A DNA stretch of 50,213 nucleotides from Clostridiaceae bacterium (GTDB lineage Bacteria; Bacillota; Clostridia; Oscillospirales; Acutalibacteraceae). The stretch covers positions 1-50,213 of the forward strand of contig JAEDIL010000004.1 of assembly GCA_016292455.1 (NCBI GenBank), written 5' to 3'. This document shows, in pieces, positions 1 through 7,904 of the stretch; the stretch's first letter is position 1; the number at the start of each line of letters is the position of its first letter. The notes beneath the pieces are model-generated. The model saw only the letters and a list, made by a program, of their open reading frames with translations, searched no databases and was not told the origin of the DNA. Position numbers and translations under genes: made by a program.

Positions 1-957
1 GATGGAGTTGGACTTGCCCGAACCGGCACTATGCTGTATCAGATAGTTTTTTCCGCTGCCGTTTGCTTTCACATCGGCAATCAGCTTCGTGACCACATCA
101 AGCTGATGAAAGCGGGGGAAAATCATTCGTTGGGATTTGACCTTGCCGGTCTTTTTGTCTGTTTCGGTCTGCAGGTGGAGATATTTTTGCAATATTTCAA
201 GCAGGCGGTCACTTGTCAGTACGTCCTCCCAGAGATACGCCGTATCATAGCCGTTTTCGTTGACGGGGTTGCCTTGTCCGCCGACGTTTCCGCAGCCGTT
301 TGAGCCCTGATTGAACGGCAGGAAGTATGTAGAAGCCCCCTCAAGCCGGGTTGTCATATAGACGTTGCTCAGGTCAACGGCGAAATGAACGAGAACCCGC
401 TCATTGAAGGCAAAAATCGGATCCTTGCCGGCTCTGTCGAACTTATATTGATTGATAGCATTCGAGACATTCTGCCCCGTGAACTGACATTTGAGCTCCA
501 TCGACACAACGGGAATACCGTTTAAAAACAGCACGATGTCAATGCTGTTCTCGTTCTGCAAGGAATAGTGAAGCTGGCGGGTGCAGTGAAAAACATTCGA
601 CCGGTACTGTCTTACGGTTTCATCGTTGAGCTTGGTTTCCGGCTTCCAGAACACGGCATGAAATTTGATGCCACGGTCAACGAAGCCCTGCCGCAGAACC
701 TTTAACAGTCCGTCCTTATTCACAACACGGGAAAAGCGTTCCACAATCTGTTTTTCGCTGTCTGCTCCGTAGATTTTTTCAAAGCGTTTCCATTCTTTCG
801 GCTGACTGTTTTTGATAAAGGAAACGAACGTCCCGGTATCAAGAGCCGCTTTGCGGTCGAATTTTTTCGGGTCGCCTTTCTGGTAGCCGCCGTTTGTGAG
901 AAGACTTTGTTCGATGTCTTCTTCAAAGCGTTTTTCGGTGTAGTCAAAGTCGGGCAT
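1..957 (-). CDS. hsdR: Type I restriction enzyme, R subunit (HsdR), N-terminal part
   Basis: ATP-dependent endonuclease/translocase subunit of a type I restriction-modification complex. The 319 visible codons run open to the left window edge, so the C-terminal helicase part is missing. The start ATG at 957 follows an AAGGAGGT ribosome binding site at 963-970. The nuclease core is visible: D140 (NSIDIVLF), E154-x-K156 (MELK) and Q170-Y171, the PD-(D/E)xK arrangement with the Q-Y motif of HsdR nucleases. A Walker A motif (SAGSGKSNS, K315) opens the SF2 motor domain just before the edge. It is the last gene of the hsdM-hsdS-hsdR order on this strand. No frameshift is seen in the visible part. 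The subunit identity is very secure. Confidence 0.95.
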   Translation of the reverse strand, partial: MPDFDYTEKRFEEDIEQSLLTNGGYQKGDPKKFDRKAALDTGTFVSFIKNSQPKEWKRFEKIYGADSEKQIVERFSRVVNKDGLLKVLRQGFVDRGIKFHAVFWKPETKLNDETVRQYRSNVFHCTRQLHYSLQNENSIDIVLFLNGIPVVSMELKCQFTGQNVSNAINQYKFDRAGKDPIFAFNERVLVHFAVDLSNVYMTTRLEGASTYFLPFNQGSNGCGNVGGQGNPVNENGYDTAYLWEDVLTSDRLLEILQKYLHLQTETDKKTGKVKSQRMIFPRFHQLDVVTKLIADVKANGSGKNYLIQHSAGSGKSNSI

Positions 958-1033
958 GGTCAGACCTCCTTAATGTTTTTGTTTCCTGTTTCAATTCATG
1001 AATGGAGTATGTATTTAAATCTATGTTGCTCAT
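944..1033 (-). CDS. Possible 29-residue peptide between hsdS and hsdR
   Basis: A short open frame begins with ATG at 1033, 4 bases after the hsdS stop. It has its own AGAGGTG ribosome binding site about 7 bases upstream. The peptide begins MSNIDLNTYSIHEL and is basic near the end (KTLRRSDHARL). Its stop lies 14 bases inside hsdR, and the hsdR ribosome binding site is contained in its Leu-Arg-Arg-Ser codons. This geometry fits translational coupling of hsdR to the small frame. I do not recognise the peptide. It may be only a coupling leader rather than a functional product, or a chance frame in an 80-base gap. Confidence 0.45.
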   Translation of the reverse strand: MSNIDLNTYSIHELKQETKTLRRSDHARL

Positions 1034-1037
1034 AGAT

Positions 1038-2354
1038 TTACACCTCTTTCTTTCCCGTCACAACCTCGTAAATCAGGCTCTTTTTGTATTCGGTTAATTT
1101 GTCTATAAGGGTTTGTTTTTTCTTGATGGCTAAATCTATTGAGGAACACTTTTTATCAAGGTAATCTGCTATTTGCTGTTGTTCCTTTTTAGACGGAATT
1201 AAAACCGGCATACTTTTTAATAAGTCTTGTCCCAAACTCGCACGGGTAACTAAATTCATTTCCTTTGAAAGATATACACGATGATGATTACTCCGGAAAT
1301 AATACTTTGCAAATGCCGTCAGTAAATCATCATTAAATGGTCTGACCCTTATAACAAATCCGGCAAACGTTGCGTTGTCAATATCGTTTTCACAAACGCA
1401 TGAAAGTCCGACTTCTTCTATTGTTTCAGATGTACGAGTAAAGAAAATGTCCCCTTTTTTTACTGAATACTGTTTTCTCTCTTCTTCTGTTGTTTCTGCA
1501 AGTCCGTTAACTGACATCGGCAACGAGTAATTACGATAAATATCTCTGTAAGATATAAACGGATAACCATGCCCGAAAAATTCTCCGCCTTTACTTAGAC
1601 CGTTTTGAGGTTTTCCGATATTTCTCAATCTGCATACAATCCACCCCTCCGGTATCTCGCCAATCCATTCGACACCGCTGTCTTTCATCGGTACAGTCGG
1701 GTCAAGCCCTTTTGTGACGGCTTCGGTTATCACCGACTGCTTGTACGCTTTCAGCTTTTCTATCACTTGCTTTTGCTGTTCTATATAGCGGTCGATTTTT
1801 CCGCATTTGTCGTCAAGGTAGTCGGCTATGCGGTGTTGGGTGGAAAAAGTTGGAAGTACAAAATAAAAGTTGCGTACCTTTTCTGCACTAAGATTGAATT
1901 GGGTATTTCCACTGGCATTACTAAAAATATAATCTCTCATCGCCGTCAAATTATATTTATAAAATGACTTATCAATCTTTGAATTCAATTGTATAGCAAG
2001 CATAGCTTGACTGATTGTAGCCTCAACTTTTAATTCTGAAATAGCACCGACTGTTGCATATATTGAGTATAAAATTGTCCCGATAGGCAAAATCCGCAAC
2101 TTTTTATCTTCAATACCACTTTCAGTAATATGCTTCGCTGTTGTTACCACATAGGAGCAATTTGACATATCACTGATTGAAACAAACGGGATTCCAACTT
2201 CTTGACAGTAAAAGTTCCCATTTGTCGCACTTGGAGTACCACCACTATACAACATGGAAATTAAATATTTGTTCTTTATAACACTCCACTCTTTCGGTAT
2301 CTCTCCAATCCACTCAATACCGCTGTCTTTCATTTCACGCATTTGCTTACTCAT
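1038..2354 (-). CDS. hsdS: Type I restriction enzyme, specificity subunit (HsdS)
   Basis: Target-recognition subunit that guides both methylation by HsdM and cleavage by HsdR. About 438 residues, normal for the family. It has two target recognition domains, each introduced by the repeated element KDSG(I/V)EWIGEIP, near residue 10 and again near 225. Each is closed by a conserved helical spacer (DYLDDKCGKIDRYIEQQKQ and DYLDKKCSSIDLAIKKKQT). The ATG at 2354 is preferred over a TTG one codon earlier because AAGGAG lies 7 bases upstream. The gene overlaps the end of hsdM by 8 bases, so the two are translationally coupled. The recognition sequence cannot be read from the protein. No second hsdS or inversion system is visible in the window. 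Confidence 0.95.
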   Translation of the reverse strand: MSKQMREMKDSGIEWIGEIPKEWSVIKNKYLISMLYSGGTPSATNGNFYCQEVGIPFVSISDMSNCSYVVTTAKHITESGIEDKKLRILPIGTILYSIYATVGAISELKVEATISQAMLAIQLNSKIDKSFYKYNLTAMRDYIFSNASGNTQFNLSAEKVRNFYFVLPTFSTQHRIADYLDDKCGKIDRYIEQQKQVIEKLKAYKQSVITEAVTKGLDPTVPMKDSGVEWIGEIPEGWIVCRLRNIGKPQNGLSKGGEFFGHGYPFISYRDIYRNYSLPMSVNGLAETTEEERKQYSVKKGDIFFTRTSETIEEVGLSCVCENDIDNATFAGFVIRVRPFNDDLLTAFAKYYFRSNHHRVYLSKEMNLVTRASLGQDLLKSMPVLIPSKKEQQQIADYLDKKCSSIDLAIKKKQTLIDKLTEYKKSLIYEVVTGKKEV

Positions 2355-4077
2355 CAAATATCTCCTTCAAGCTTCCGTCAAGCTCTTTTTCGATTTCCAG
2401 AATCTCCGCCATGATTTCCTGCGACGGTTTCGGCGGCTCATATCGATAAAAGTACCTCGTAAACGGAATTTCATAGCCGACCTTTGACTTTTTTTCGTCA
2501 ATCCACGCATCGGGAGCAAACGGTAGAACCTTACGCTTGAAATATTCGTCAATGTCCTCTTTCAGCGGAACATTCTCCGTGTCACGCAAAGCCGTGTCCG
2601 GCTGTTTTTTGCCTTTTTTCACAACCGGCTTTCCGCTTTCGTCAACAAGAGGACGCTCAACCGTGATTTTGGTGTAGCCGAAGTCGGAATTGTCAAGAAT
2701 CTTGCTGATTTCGCTCTCTTGGAAGTCACCGTAAAGCGTTGTGATTTCATCAATCGCACTTTCCGGAATGTCGTTTCGCTTGTTGCCGAGGGCTTTGCGG
2801 CGTTTTTCAAAAAGGGCGTTGGCGTTAATCAGCTGAACCTTTCCCTCACGCTTTGTGCCTGCCTTTTTGTTCGACAGCACCCAGATATAGGTCGCAATTC
2901 CCGTGTTGTAAAAAATATCGTTAGGCAGAGCGATGATCGCTTCAAGCAAATCGTTTTCAAGGATATAGCGGCGGATTTCGCTGGGACCGCTGCCGGCGTC
3001 GCCCGTAAACAGCGGCGAACCGTTATGGATAATCGCAATCCGGCTGCCGCCTTTTGACGGCTCTTTCATTTTGGAAATAGCTGTCAGCAAAAACAGCATC
3101 TGACCGTCACTTGCCGCCGGAAGTCCGGGACCGAAACGCCCGGCAAAGCCTTTTTTGGCTTCGGCTTCGACCTTTGGCTTTTCGTTTTTCCATTCTCTGC
3201 CAAACGGAGGATTGGAAAGAATGTAATCAAAGGTCTGACCCTCAAACTGATCGTCGGAAAGCGTGTTGCCGTCCTTGATAAAGTCGGCGTCGTTGCCCTT
3301 GATGAGCATATCCGCCTTACAGATGGCAAAGGTCTGATCGTTGATCTCCTGCCCGAAAGACATCAGCTCCGCTTTCGCATTGAGCTTATGGAGATATTCT
3401 TCGGCAACCGAAAGCATACCGCCCGTTCCGCAGGCAGGATCGTAAATCGTCTTGACAACATCGTTGCCGGAAAGAATATCGTTGTCGTCGCTGAAAAGGA
3501 TATTGACCATAAGGCGGATAACCTCTCTTGGCGTATAGTGCTGCCCGGCGTCCTCGTTATGAGCCTCGGAAAAGCGGCGGATAATCTCTTCAAAAATATA
3601 GCCCATTTCAAGATTGGAAATCATGTCGGGGTGCAGGTTAGCTTTCGGCGATGTGAACTCCTTGATGACAATATACAAAATGCCCTTGTTCGCCATTGTG
3701 GTAATATGTCCGTCAAACTTGAACTTTTCGATGATATCCCGGACATTTTCGGAAAAGCCCTCCAGGTATGCCCGGAAGTTCGCCTCGATATGATCCGGGT
3801 CATCAAGAAGCCGCTCAAAGGTATACTTGCTCGTGTTATAGAACGCATGTCCCGACGCCTTGCGAAGAAACACGTCTTTCATCTCAAGAGCCTTTACCTC
3901 GTCATATTTTTTGAGCACTGCGTCCTTTGTGTCGGCAAGAATGCAGTCAAACCGGCGGATAACCGTCAGCGGCAAAATGACTTCGCCGTATTCGTGCGGC
4001 TTATACACTCCGGTCAGCTTATCGGCAATCGCCCAGATCAGGGCGGCTTTTTCGTTAATATTTGAACTAAGGCTCAT
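2347..4077 (-). CDS. hsdM: Type I DNA methyltransferase, M subunit (HsdM)
   Basis: N6-adenine DNA methyltransferase subunit that modifies the site chosen by HsdS using S-adenosylmethionine. 576 residues. An N-terminal HsdM helical domain (residues about 1-150) is followed by the methylase fold: the GQHYTPR region near 178-184, motif I DPACGTGG at 213-220 and catalytic motif IV NPPF at 289-292. The start is fixed by a GGAGG site 8 to 9 bases upstream of the ATG. It is the first gene of the restriction operon, behind a clear promoter at 4114-4142. The protein appears intact. Confidence 0.97.
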   Translation of the reverse strand: MSLSSNINEKAALIWAIADKLTGVYKPHEYGEVILPLTVIRRFDCILADTKDAVLKKYDEVKALEMKDVFLRKASGHAFYNTSKYTFERLLDDPDHIEANFRAYLEGFSENVRDIIEKFKFDGHITTMANKGILYIVIKEFTSPKANLHPDMISNLEMGYIFEEIIRRFSEAHNEDAGQHYTPREVIRLMVNILFSDDNDILSGNDVVKTIYDPACGTGGMLSVAEEYLHKLNAKAELMSFGQEINDQTFAICKADMLIKGNDADFIKDGNTLSDDQFEGQTFDYILSNPPFGREWKNEKPKVEAEAKKGFAGRFGPGLPAASDGQMLFLLTAISKMKEPSKGGSRIAIIHNGSPLFTGDAGSGPSEIRRYILENDLLEAIIALPNDIFYNTGIATYIWVLSNKKAGTKREGKVQLINANALFEKRRKALGNKRNDIPESAIDEITTLYGDFQESEISKILDNSDFGYTKITVERPLVDESGKPVVKKGKKQPDTALRDTENVPLKEDIDEYFKRKVLPFAPDAWIDEKKSKVGYEIPFTRYFYRYEPPKPSQEIMAEILEIEKELDGSLKEIFDE

Positions 4078-4113
4078 TATGTGTTCCTCCGATTGTTACA
4101 AATTCTCACAATG

Positions 4114-4142
4114 ATTATACTATTTAATCCTTTTATTTTCAA
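4114..4142 (-). promoter_or_regulatory. Promoter of the hsd operon
   Basis: On the minus strand TTGAAA (4137-4142) and TATAAT (4114-4119) are separated by exactly 17 bases. The start of transcription would be near 4107, about 30 bases before the hsdM ATG. The surrounding 4080-4200 stretch is very AT-rich and holds no other gene. Confidence 0.8.
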
Positions 4143-4210
4143 CAAATTCAAATTAAAATAAAATCAAATAACACAAAAGTATGGATTCAAGTCCTATTTT
4201 TCGTACTTAA

Positions 4211-4246
4211 ACGCCAAACCCCTCTGCTACAAACGTAACAGAGGGG
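4211..4246 (-). terminator. Terminator-like hairpin after the small gene at 4260
   Basis: CCCCTCTG (4219-4226) and CAGAGGGG (4239-4246) form an 8-bp GC-rich stem with a 12-base loop. On the minus strand it is followed by TTTGGCGTTT, only a moderate U-tract. It lies just downstream of the 4260-4535 stop and before the hsd promoter, so it would separate the two units. Confidence 0.6.
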
Positions 4247-4259
4247 CTTGCTGATGTAT

Positions 4260-4535
4260 TTACGGATCAGAGATTTCTTCGTTGTCCATGAACCGGTTCC
4301 GGATCTGTTCGCACCGCTTGACATCGGTTAGGAACGAGCCGGTATCCGCCTTGGCGTCGTCATCGTCCTTTGGGTTGGTCGAATAGCTTTTGTGAAGCAT
4401 GATCTTTCGATTGTTTTCGTCGCTTCGATACAAATTGAGAGTTCGTAACGAGCCGCCGGACATATTGACCGTTATGACTTCGGCGATAAAATCACAGCCG
4501 AGAACATAGACTTCCATTTGTGTTGTTGGTTGCAT
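4260..4535 (-). CDS. Small protein of unknown function, about 91 residues
   Basis: I do not recognise this protein. It is soluble-looking and acidic, with an Asp run (KDDDDAK) in the second half; the first half (MEVYVLGCDFIAEVITVN) could form beta strands. No membrane segment or signal peptide is seen. The coding case rests on an upstream promoter (4585-4613), an AGGAGG site at 4553-4565 and a following hairpin. The start is odd. The first in-frame ATG (4535) lies 21 bases from AGGAGG, too far. An in-frame ATC about 9 bases from it would be correctly spaced but is a rare start codon. The gene sits between the radA cluster and the restriction operon. Confidence 0.55.
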   Translation of the reverse strand: MQPTTQMEVYVLGCDFIAEVITVNMSGGSLRTLNLYRSDENNRKIMLHKSYSTNPKDDDDAKADTGSFLTDVKRCEQIRNRFMDNEEISDP

Positions 4536-4584
4536 TGAGTTTGAGATTTTAAAAATCCTCCTGTCGTGATGTCGTCCTTTATCT

Positions 4585-4613
4585 TTAATATGACAGATGA
4601 GGTAGTATCACAA
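4585..4613 (-). promoter_or_regulatory. Possible promoter of the small gene at 4260
   Basis: On the minus strand TTGTGA (4608-4613) and TATTAA (4585-4590) are spaced by 17 bases and lie about 30 bases before the AGGAGG of the 4260-4535 gene. The match to consensus is only partial. Confidence 0.45.
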
Positions 4614-4727
4614 CCGAAAAATCACGCAAGCAGATAAGAGTGTGTGCAGACATTAAGTCTCCAATGTGATAGTGCAAAAATTGATGTGGCAAGCGTACAG
4701 AGCTTCTCGTACTTCACCGGCAATGCT

Positions 4728-5465
4728 TTATCTCTCCTCAATTGCCACCATTCCGCCAATGTCTGTAAGCGGATAATTATCCGGGTACGAAAACAGACAG
4801 TCCTCTTTTTTCAAGAACGTCTCGATTTCTTCAAAACTTTTGTGGCGCGTTATGTCTCCGAAAAACAGAAGATGATTCTTCCCGATGAGCGCACTTGCGC
4901 CGCCGATAAAGCCGTACCCATGTCCCGGAAGCGCAATGCTCCCCTTTTCAACGAGCAGGACACGCAAGCCTTCGCTTTCAGCCGCCTTGCAGATTGAAGC
5001 GTCATCGGTTATTATTGCATTTTCATTGACAACGCAGACTGAACACTTTGCATATCCCTGACGGACATTGATTCTTCTGATGCCTTCAAGCTCTCTGACG
5101 CTTTTATCGGCAATGTCGAAGCGACCGAAAGCACGTTTCCCTACCAAAGCAATGTTCAGGCGGCAATCTCCGGGGTACGCTCCGCTTACCTCGTTTGAAG
5201 CGTATCTTACGTCAATGCCGCGCTGTTTCAGCCTTTCGGCAAGGTCAACCTGCGATGTATCCAGAACCGCCTGTCCTTTTCCGAGGTACAAAACATTGAC
5301 GTCGGCATGGTCTTTGATTGCGGAATCTGTTTTTTTGTTTTCCCGGGAAAACAAAAGCTCAACTCCGAACGAGGAAACAAAGCTCTCAAATTCTTTGCCG
5401 CATTTCCCGATAACTGCCGCCGAGACGCTCCCCAGCGGCAGATTTGCTTTTTCAATAATGCTCAT
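4728..5465 (-). CDS. DUF6873-like protein (proposed GME fold), function unknown
   Basis: A 245-residue soluble protein that resembles the DUF6873 family, which is described as having a guanidino-modifying-enzyme-like fold; this assignment is from memory of the family. Visible blocks are GYAKCSVCVVNENAIITDD (about 130-150), LPGHGYGFIGGASALIG and the closing PLTDIGGMVAIEER. No signal peptide is present. The start ATG overlaps the radA stop by 4 bases, so the two are co-translated. Its substrate cannot be inferred. Members I know of have no assigned reaction, so calling it an amidinotransferase or deiminase would be unsafe. Confidence 0.7.
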   Translation of the reverse strand: MSIIEKANLPLGSVSAAVIGKCGKEFESFVSSFGVELLFSRENKKTDSAIKDHADVNVLYLGKGQAVLDTSQVDLAERLKQRGIDVRYASNEVSGAYPGDCRLNIALVGKRAFGRFDIADKSVRELEGIRRINVRQGYAKCSVCVVNENAIITDDASICKAAESEGLRVLLVEKGSIALPGHGYGFIGGASALIGKNHLLFFGDITRHKSFEEIETFLKKEDCLFSYPDNYPLTDIGGMVAIEER

Positions 5466-6835
5466 GTTATCAGCGCCTCAAATGCCTGACGGATTGTTCT
5501 GACACCGATCACTTCAATTCTTTCCGTCAGTTCTTTTGAAATGGATTTCAGATTATGCTTCGGAATAATGCAACGGGAAAATCCAAGCCGTGCCGCTTCT
5601 CGCACACGCTGTTCACAGTGGGAGATCGCCCGGATTTCACCGGCAAGCCCGATTTCTCCGAAAGCCAGCACATCGTCACGGATTGCATAATCTTTGAGGG
5701 AGGAAACAAGTGCCATTGCAATTGTGAGATCCAGCGCAGGCTCATCAAGCTTCATTCCGCCGACAACGTTTATATATGTGTCCATATTGCTCAGAAAATA
5801 TCCGCCGCGCTTTTCCAAAACGGCAATGAGCATCGCCATTCGGTTATAATCAAAGCCGTTTGTCATTCTGCGCGGATTGCCGTAGCTTGTCGGAGTGACA
5901 AGCCCCTGAATTTCCGCAAGGAGCGGTCTCGTTCCCTCCATCACACAGGCAACACAGCTTCCCGGAGTATTCTTCGGTCTGCCGGAAATCAGCATTTCCG
6001 AGGGATTTTCAACCTCGTCAAGCCCCTTATCGGTCATTTCAAAAACACCGATTTCATTCGTTGAGCCGTAGCGGTTTTTCACCGCACGCAGTATTCTGAA
6101 AGAAAGGTTGCGCTCGCCCTCAAAATATAGCACAGCATCAACAACGTGTTCAAGCACTTTCGGACCGGCAATGTTGCCGTCCTTGTTGACATGTCCGACA
6201 ATTATTACAGGGATTGAGAGGCTCTTGGCAACGCGCATGAGAAGATTTGCACATTCCCTGACCTGCGTCACACTTCCGGGAGAAGATGAAACTTCGGTGT
6301 GGTTCATGGTCTGAATTGAGTCAACAATAACCAGTCCGGGAGAAATGCTCTCAATATGCTCACCGACAGCCTGAACGTCGGTTTCGCAAAGTATCCGAAG
6401 ATTCTCGGAATTGACACCCAGCCGGTCTGCGCGCAGCTTTATCTGACTGTATGACTCCTCGCCGGAAACATACATAATTTCAAGCTTTTTTCCGAGCTGC
6501 TGACAAATCTGGAGAAGAATTGTTGATTTTCCGATTCCCGGGTCGCCGCTCAGAAGAACAAGCGAGCCTTTGACAATTCCGCCGCCGAGAACACGGTCAA
6601 GCTCAGCCATTCCGGTTTTATAGCGCAATCCTGCGTCCGGTTCAATTTCTCCGAGCCGATAAGAGCGTACGCTTGCGGTATTTGCCTTTGGCGTCTTTGC
6701 GGCAGTGCTTTGCTGAATCCTTACTTCTTCCTGAAGCGTTGCCCATTCTCCGCATTCGGGACATTTTCCGAGCCATTTAGGATTTTCATAGCCGCAGGCA
6801 GAGCAGACATATACGGTTTTTGACTTCTGAGCCAT
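5462..6835 (-). CDS. radA: DNA repair protein RadA
   Basis: RecA-like ATPase that helps process recombination intermediates by promoting branch migration. About 457 residues. An N-terminal C4 zinc finger has C11, C14, C25 and C28 (CSACGYENPKWLGKCPEC). The ATPase core has Walker A GDPGIGKST (97-105) and the RadA signature KNRYGSTNEIG (253-263). The C-terminal third is the Lon protease-like domain (DLTIAMALVSSL). The ATG at 6835 is chosen over a GTG three codons earlier because AAGGA is better spaced from it and the protein then begins directly before the zinc finger. It lies downstream of the amidase gene and overlaps the DUF6873-like gene. Confidence 0.97.
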   Translation of the reverse strand: MAQKSKTVYVCSACGYENPKWLGKCPECGEWATLQEEVRIQQSTAAKTPKANTASVRSYRLGEIEPDAGLRYKTGMAELDRVLGGGIVKGSLVLLSGDPGIGKSTILLQICQQLGKKLEIMYVSGEESYSQIKLRADRLGVNSENLRILCETDVQAVGEHIESISPGLVIVDSIQTMNHTEVSSSPGSVTQVRECANLLMRVAKSLSIPVIIVGHVNKDGNIAGPKVLEHVVDAVLYFEGERNLSFRILRAVKNRYGSTNEIGVFEMTDKGLDEVENPSEMLISGRPKNTPGSCVACVMEGTRPLLAEIQGLVTPTSYGNPRRMTNGFDYNRMAMLIAVLEKRGGYFLSNMDTYINVVGGMKLDEPALDLTIAMALVSSLKDYAIRDDVLAFGEIGLAGEIRAISHCEQRVREAARLGFSRCIIPKHNLKSISKELTERIEVIGVRTIRQAFEALIT

Positions 6836-6879
6836 TATTTTCACTTTCCTTTTTCAGGAGATTTATTCATAGCACTTAC

Positions 6880-7608
6880 TCATCGGTTATTCAGATATTC
6901 CGTAAGACCGCCGACAATTGCAAGCGCCGTTTTAGTCTGATAGTCGTTATCTTTGAGAAGTTCGGCTTCGCCGCCGTTAGAAAGAAAGCCACATTCAACC
7001 ATCACTGCCGTTTCCCTGGCATGATAAAGAAGATAGATTCCCGTTCCGGACGGCTTGATTTTCCGCGTGTTACTCTTTTGAAGGTTCTGTGCAAATGAAT
7101 TCTGAATACATTCGGCAAGCAAAGCACTTTCGGGATTGTTTGCGGAATAAAACACCTGTGCCCCTGTATACTTGCTCTGGCTGAAATGATTCTGATGAAT
7201 ACTCACGAAAATACAGCCGGGGTATGTATTCATAAGCTGGAGCCTGTTGTGAATATCCGAAACCTTTTTTTCACGCATTGTTTTGCACGAGGAATCATAA
7301 ATAAGCCGGTCGCTTTCCCTTATGCAGACAGTTCTGAAGCCCATGGAATCAAGCAGGCTTTTTAACTTCATTGAAATTGCAAGATTTATGTCTTTTTCAA
7401 GTATCCCCGACGACGAAGATGTTCCGCCGTCCTCTCCTCCGTGACCTGCATCAATAACAATCACCGGCAGTTCGCTTCCGGAAGCTCCGGCAGAGGTTTT
7501 CTGCGCGATTGCTCCGCCGCCGAAAACGAGCGCGCACACTGCGGTAAAAGCAAAGAATGTGAAAACAAGCGTTTTTGCACTGATTGTCCGATAGAACAGT
7601 TTTTTCAT
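6880..7608 (-). CDS. cwlD: N-acetylmuramoyl-L-alanine amidase, CwlD-like
   Basis: Zinc amidase (Amidase_3 fold) that cleaves the bond between muramic acid and L-alanine. CwlD-type members act in spore cortex maturation by making muramic-delta-lactam. 242 residues. An N-terminal membrane anchor or signal (about 12-35) is followed by the catalytic domain. Metal and catalytic residues are visible: H56 in DAGHGGEDGG, E71 in LEKD, H138 in SIHQN and E205 in VECGFLSN. The short size, lack of cell-wall repeats and the GAQVFYS and GIYLL blocks resemble CwlD rather than large autolysins. The spore role is inferred from family likeness. Start site supported by GGGTGA upstream. Confidence 0.85.
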   Translation of the reverse strand: MKKLFYRTISAKTLVFTFFAFTAVCALVFGGGAIAQKTSAGASGSELPVIVIDAGHGGEDGGTSSSSGILEKDINLAISMKLKSLLDSMGFRTVCIRESDRLIYDSSCKTMREKKVSDIHNRLQLMNTYPGCIFVSIHQNHFSQSKYTGAQVFYSANNPESALLAECIQNSFAQNLQKSNTRKIKPSGTGIYLLYHARETAVMVECGFLSNGGEAELLKDNDYQTKTALAIVGGLTEYLNNR

Positions 7609-7654
7609 ATTTCATTCACCCGTAAATACTTATGGTGCAAACGGGCAAAAAATG

Positions 7655-7683
7655 TTGACAATTTTGTGCGTTGCCTGTATAAT
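7655..7683 (+). promoter_or_regulatory. Consensus promoter of tRNA-Leu
   Basis: A perfect TTGACA (7655-7660) and perfect TATAAT (7678-7683) are separated by 17 bases on the plus strand, ending 12 bases before the tRNA. This is a full sigma-A consensus, as expected for a stable RNA gene. Confidence 0.9.
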
Positions 7684-7695
7684 CAATTGCGTCAT

Positions 7696-7780
7696 GCGGG
7701 TATGGTGGAATTGGCAGACACGCAAGATTTAGGATCTTGTGCTTCACGGCGTGCAGGTTCGACCCCTGTTACCCGCACCA
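7696..7780 (+). tRNA. tRNA-Leu, anticodon UAG
   Basis: An 85-base tRNA with encoded CCA. The acceptor stem pairs GCGGGTA (7696-7702) with TACCCGC (7770-7776). The anticodon arm CAAGA-TTTAGGA-TCTTG places TAG at positions 34-36, reading CUA and related Leu codons. A long variable arm, typical of class II leucine tRNA, precedes the T arm with TTCGA. It is a single tRNA with its own promoter and terminator between two minus-strand clusters. Confidence 0.97.
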
Positions 7781-7789
7781 TTAAAGAAG

Positions 7790-7820
7790 AGTCGCACAGA
7801 GGTGCGGCTTTTCTTTTTTT
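7790..7820 (+). terminator. Terminator of tRNA-Leu
   Basis: AGTCGCAC (7790-7797) and GTGCGGCT (7802-7809) form an 8-bp stem with one G-U pair, followed by TTTCTTTTTTT on the plus strand. The reverse strand also shows a short T-rich stretch after the stem, so it may also end transcription coming from prmA. Confidence 0.85.
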
Positions 7821-7904
7821 ATTTGCTGATGCTTTTCTCAGTTATGCCGAGCCGATTTGACGATAATAATGAAATTTTCGCGTGAGCAGGGGTTTTTGAT
7901 TCTC

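Noticed and set aside
720..947. A 75-codon minus-strand frame near the window start
   Set aside because: It is a shadow of the hsdR frame, which carries the nuclease motifs, the Walker A motif and the ribosome binding site.
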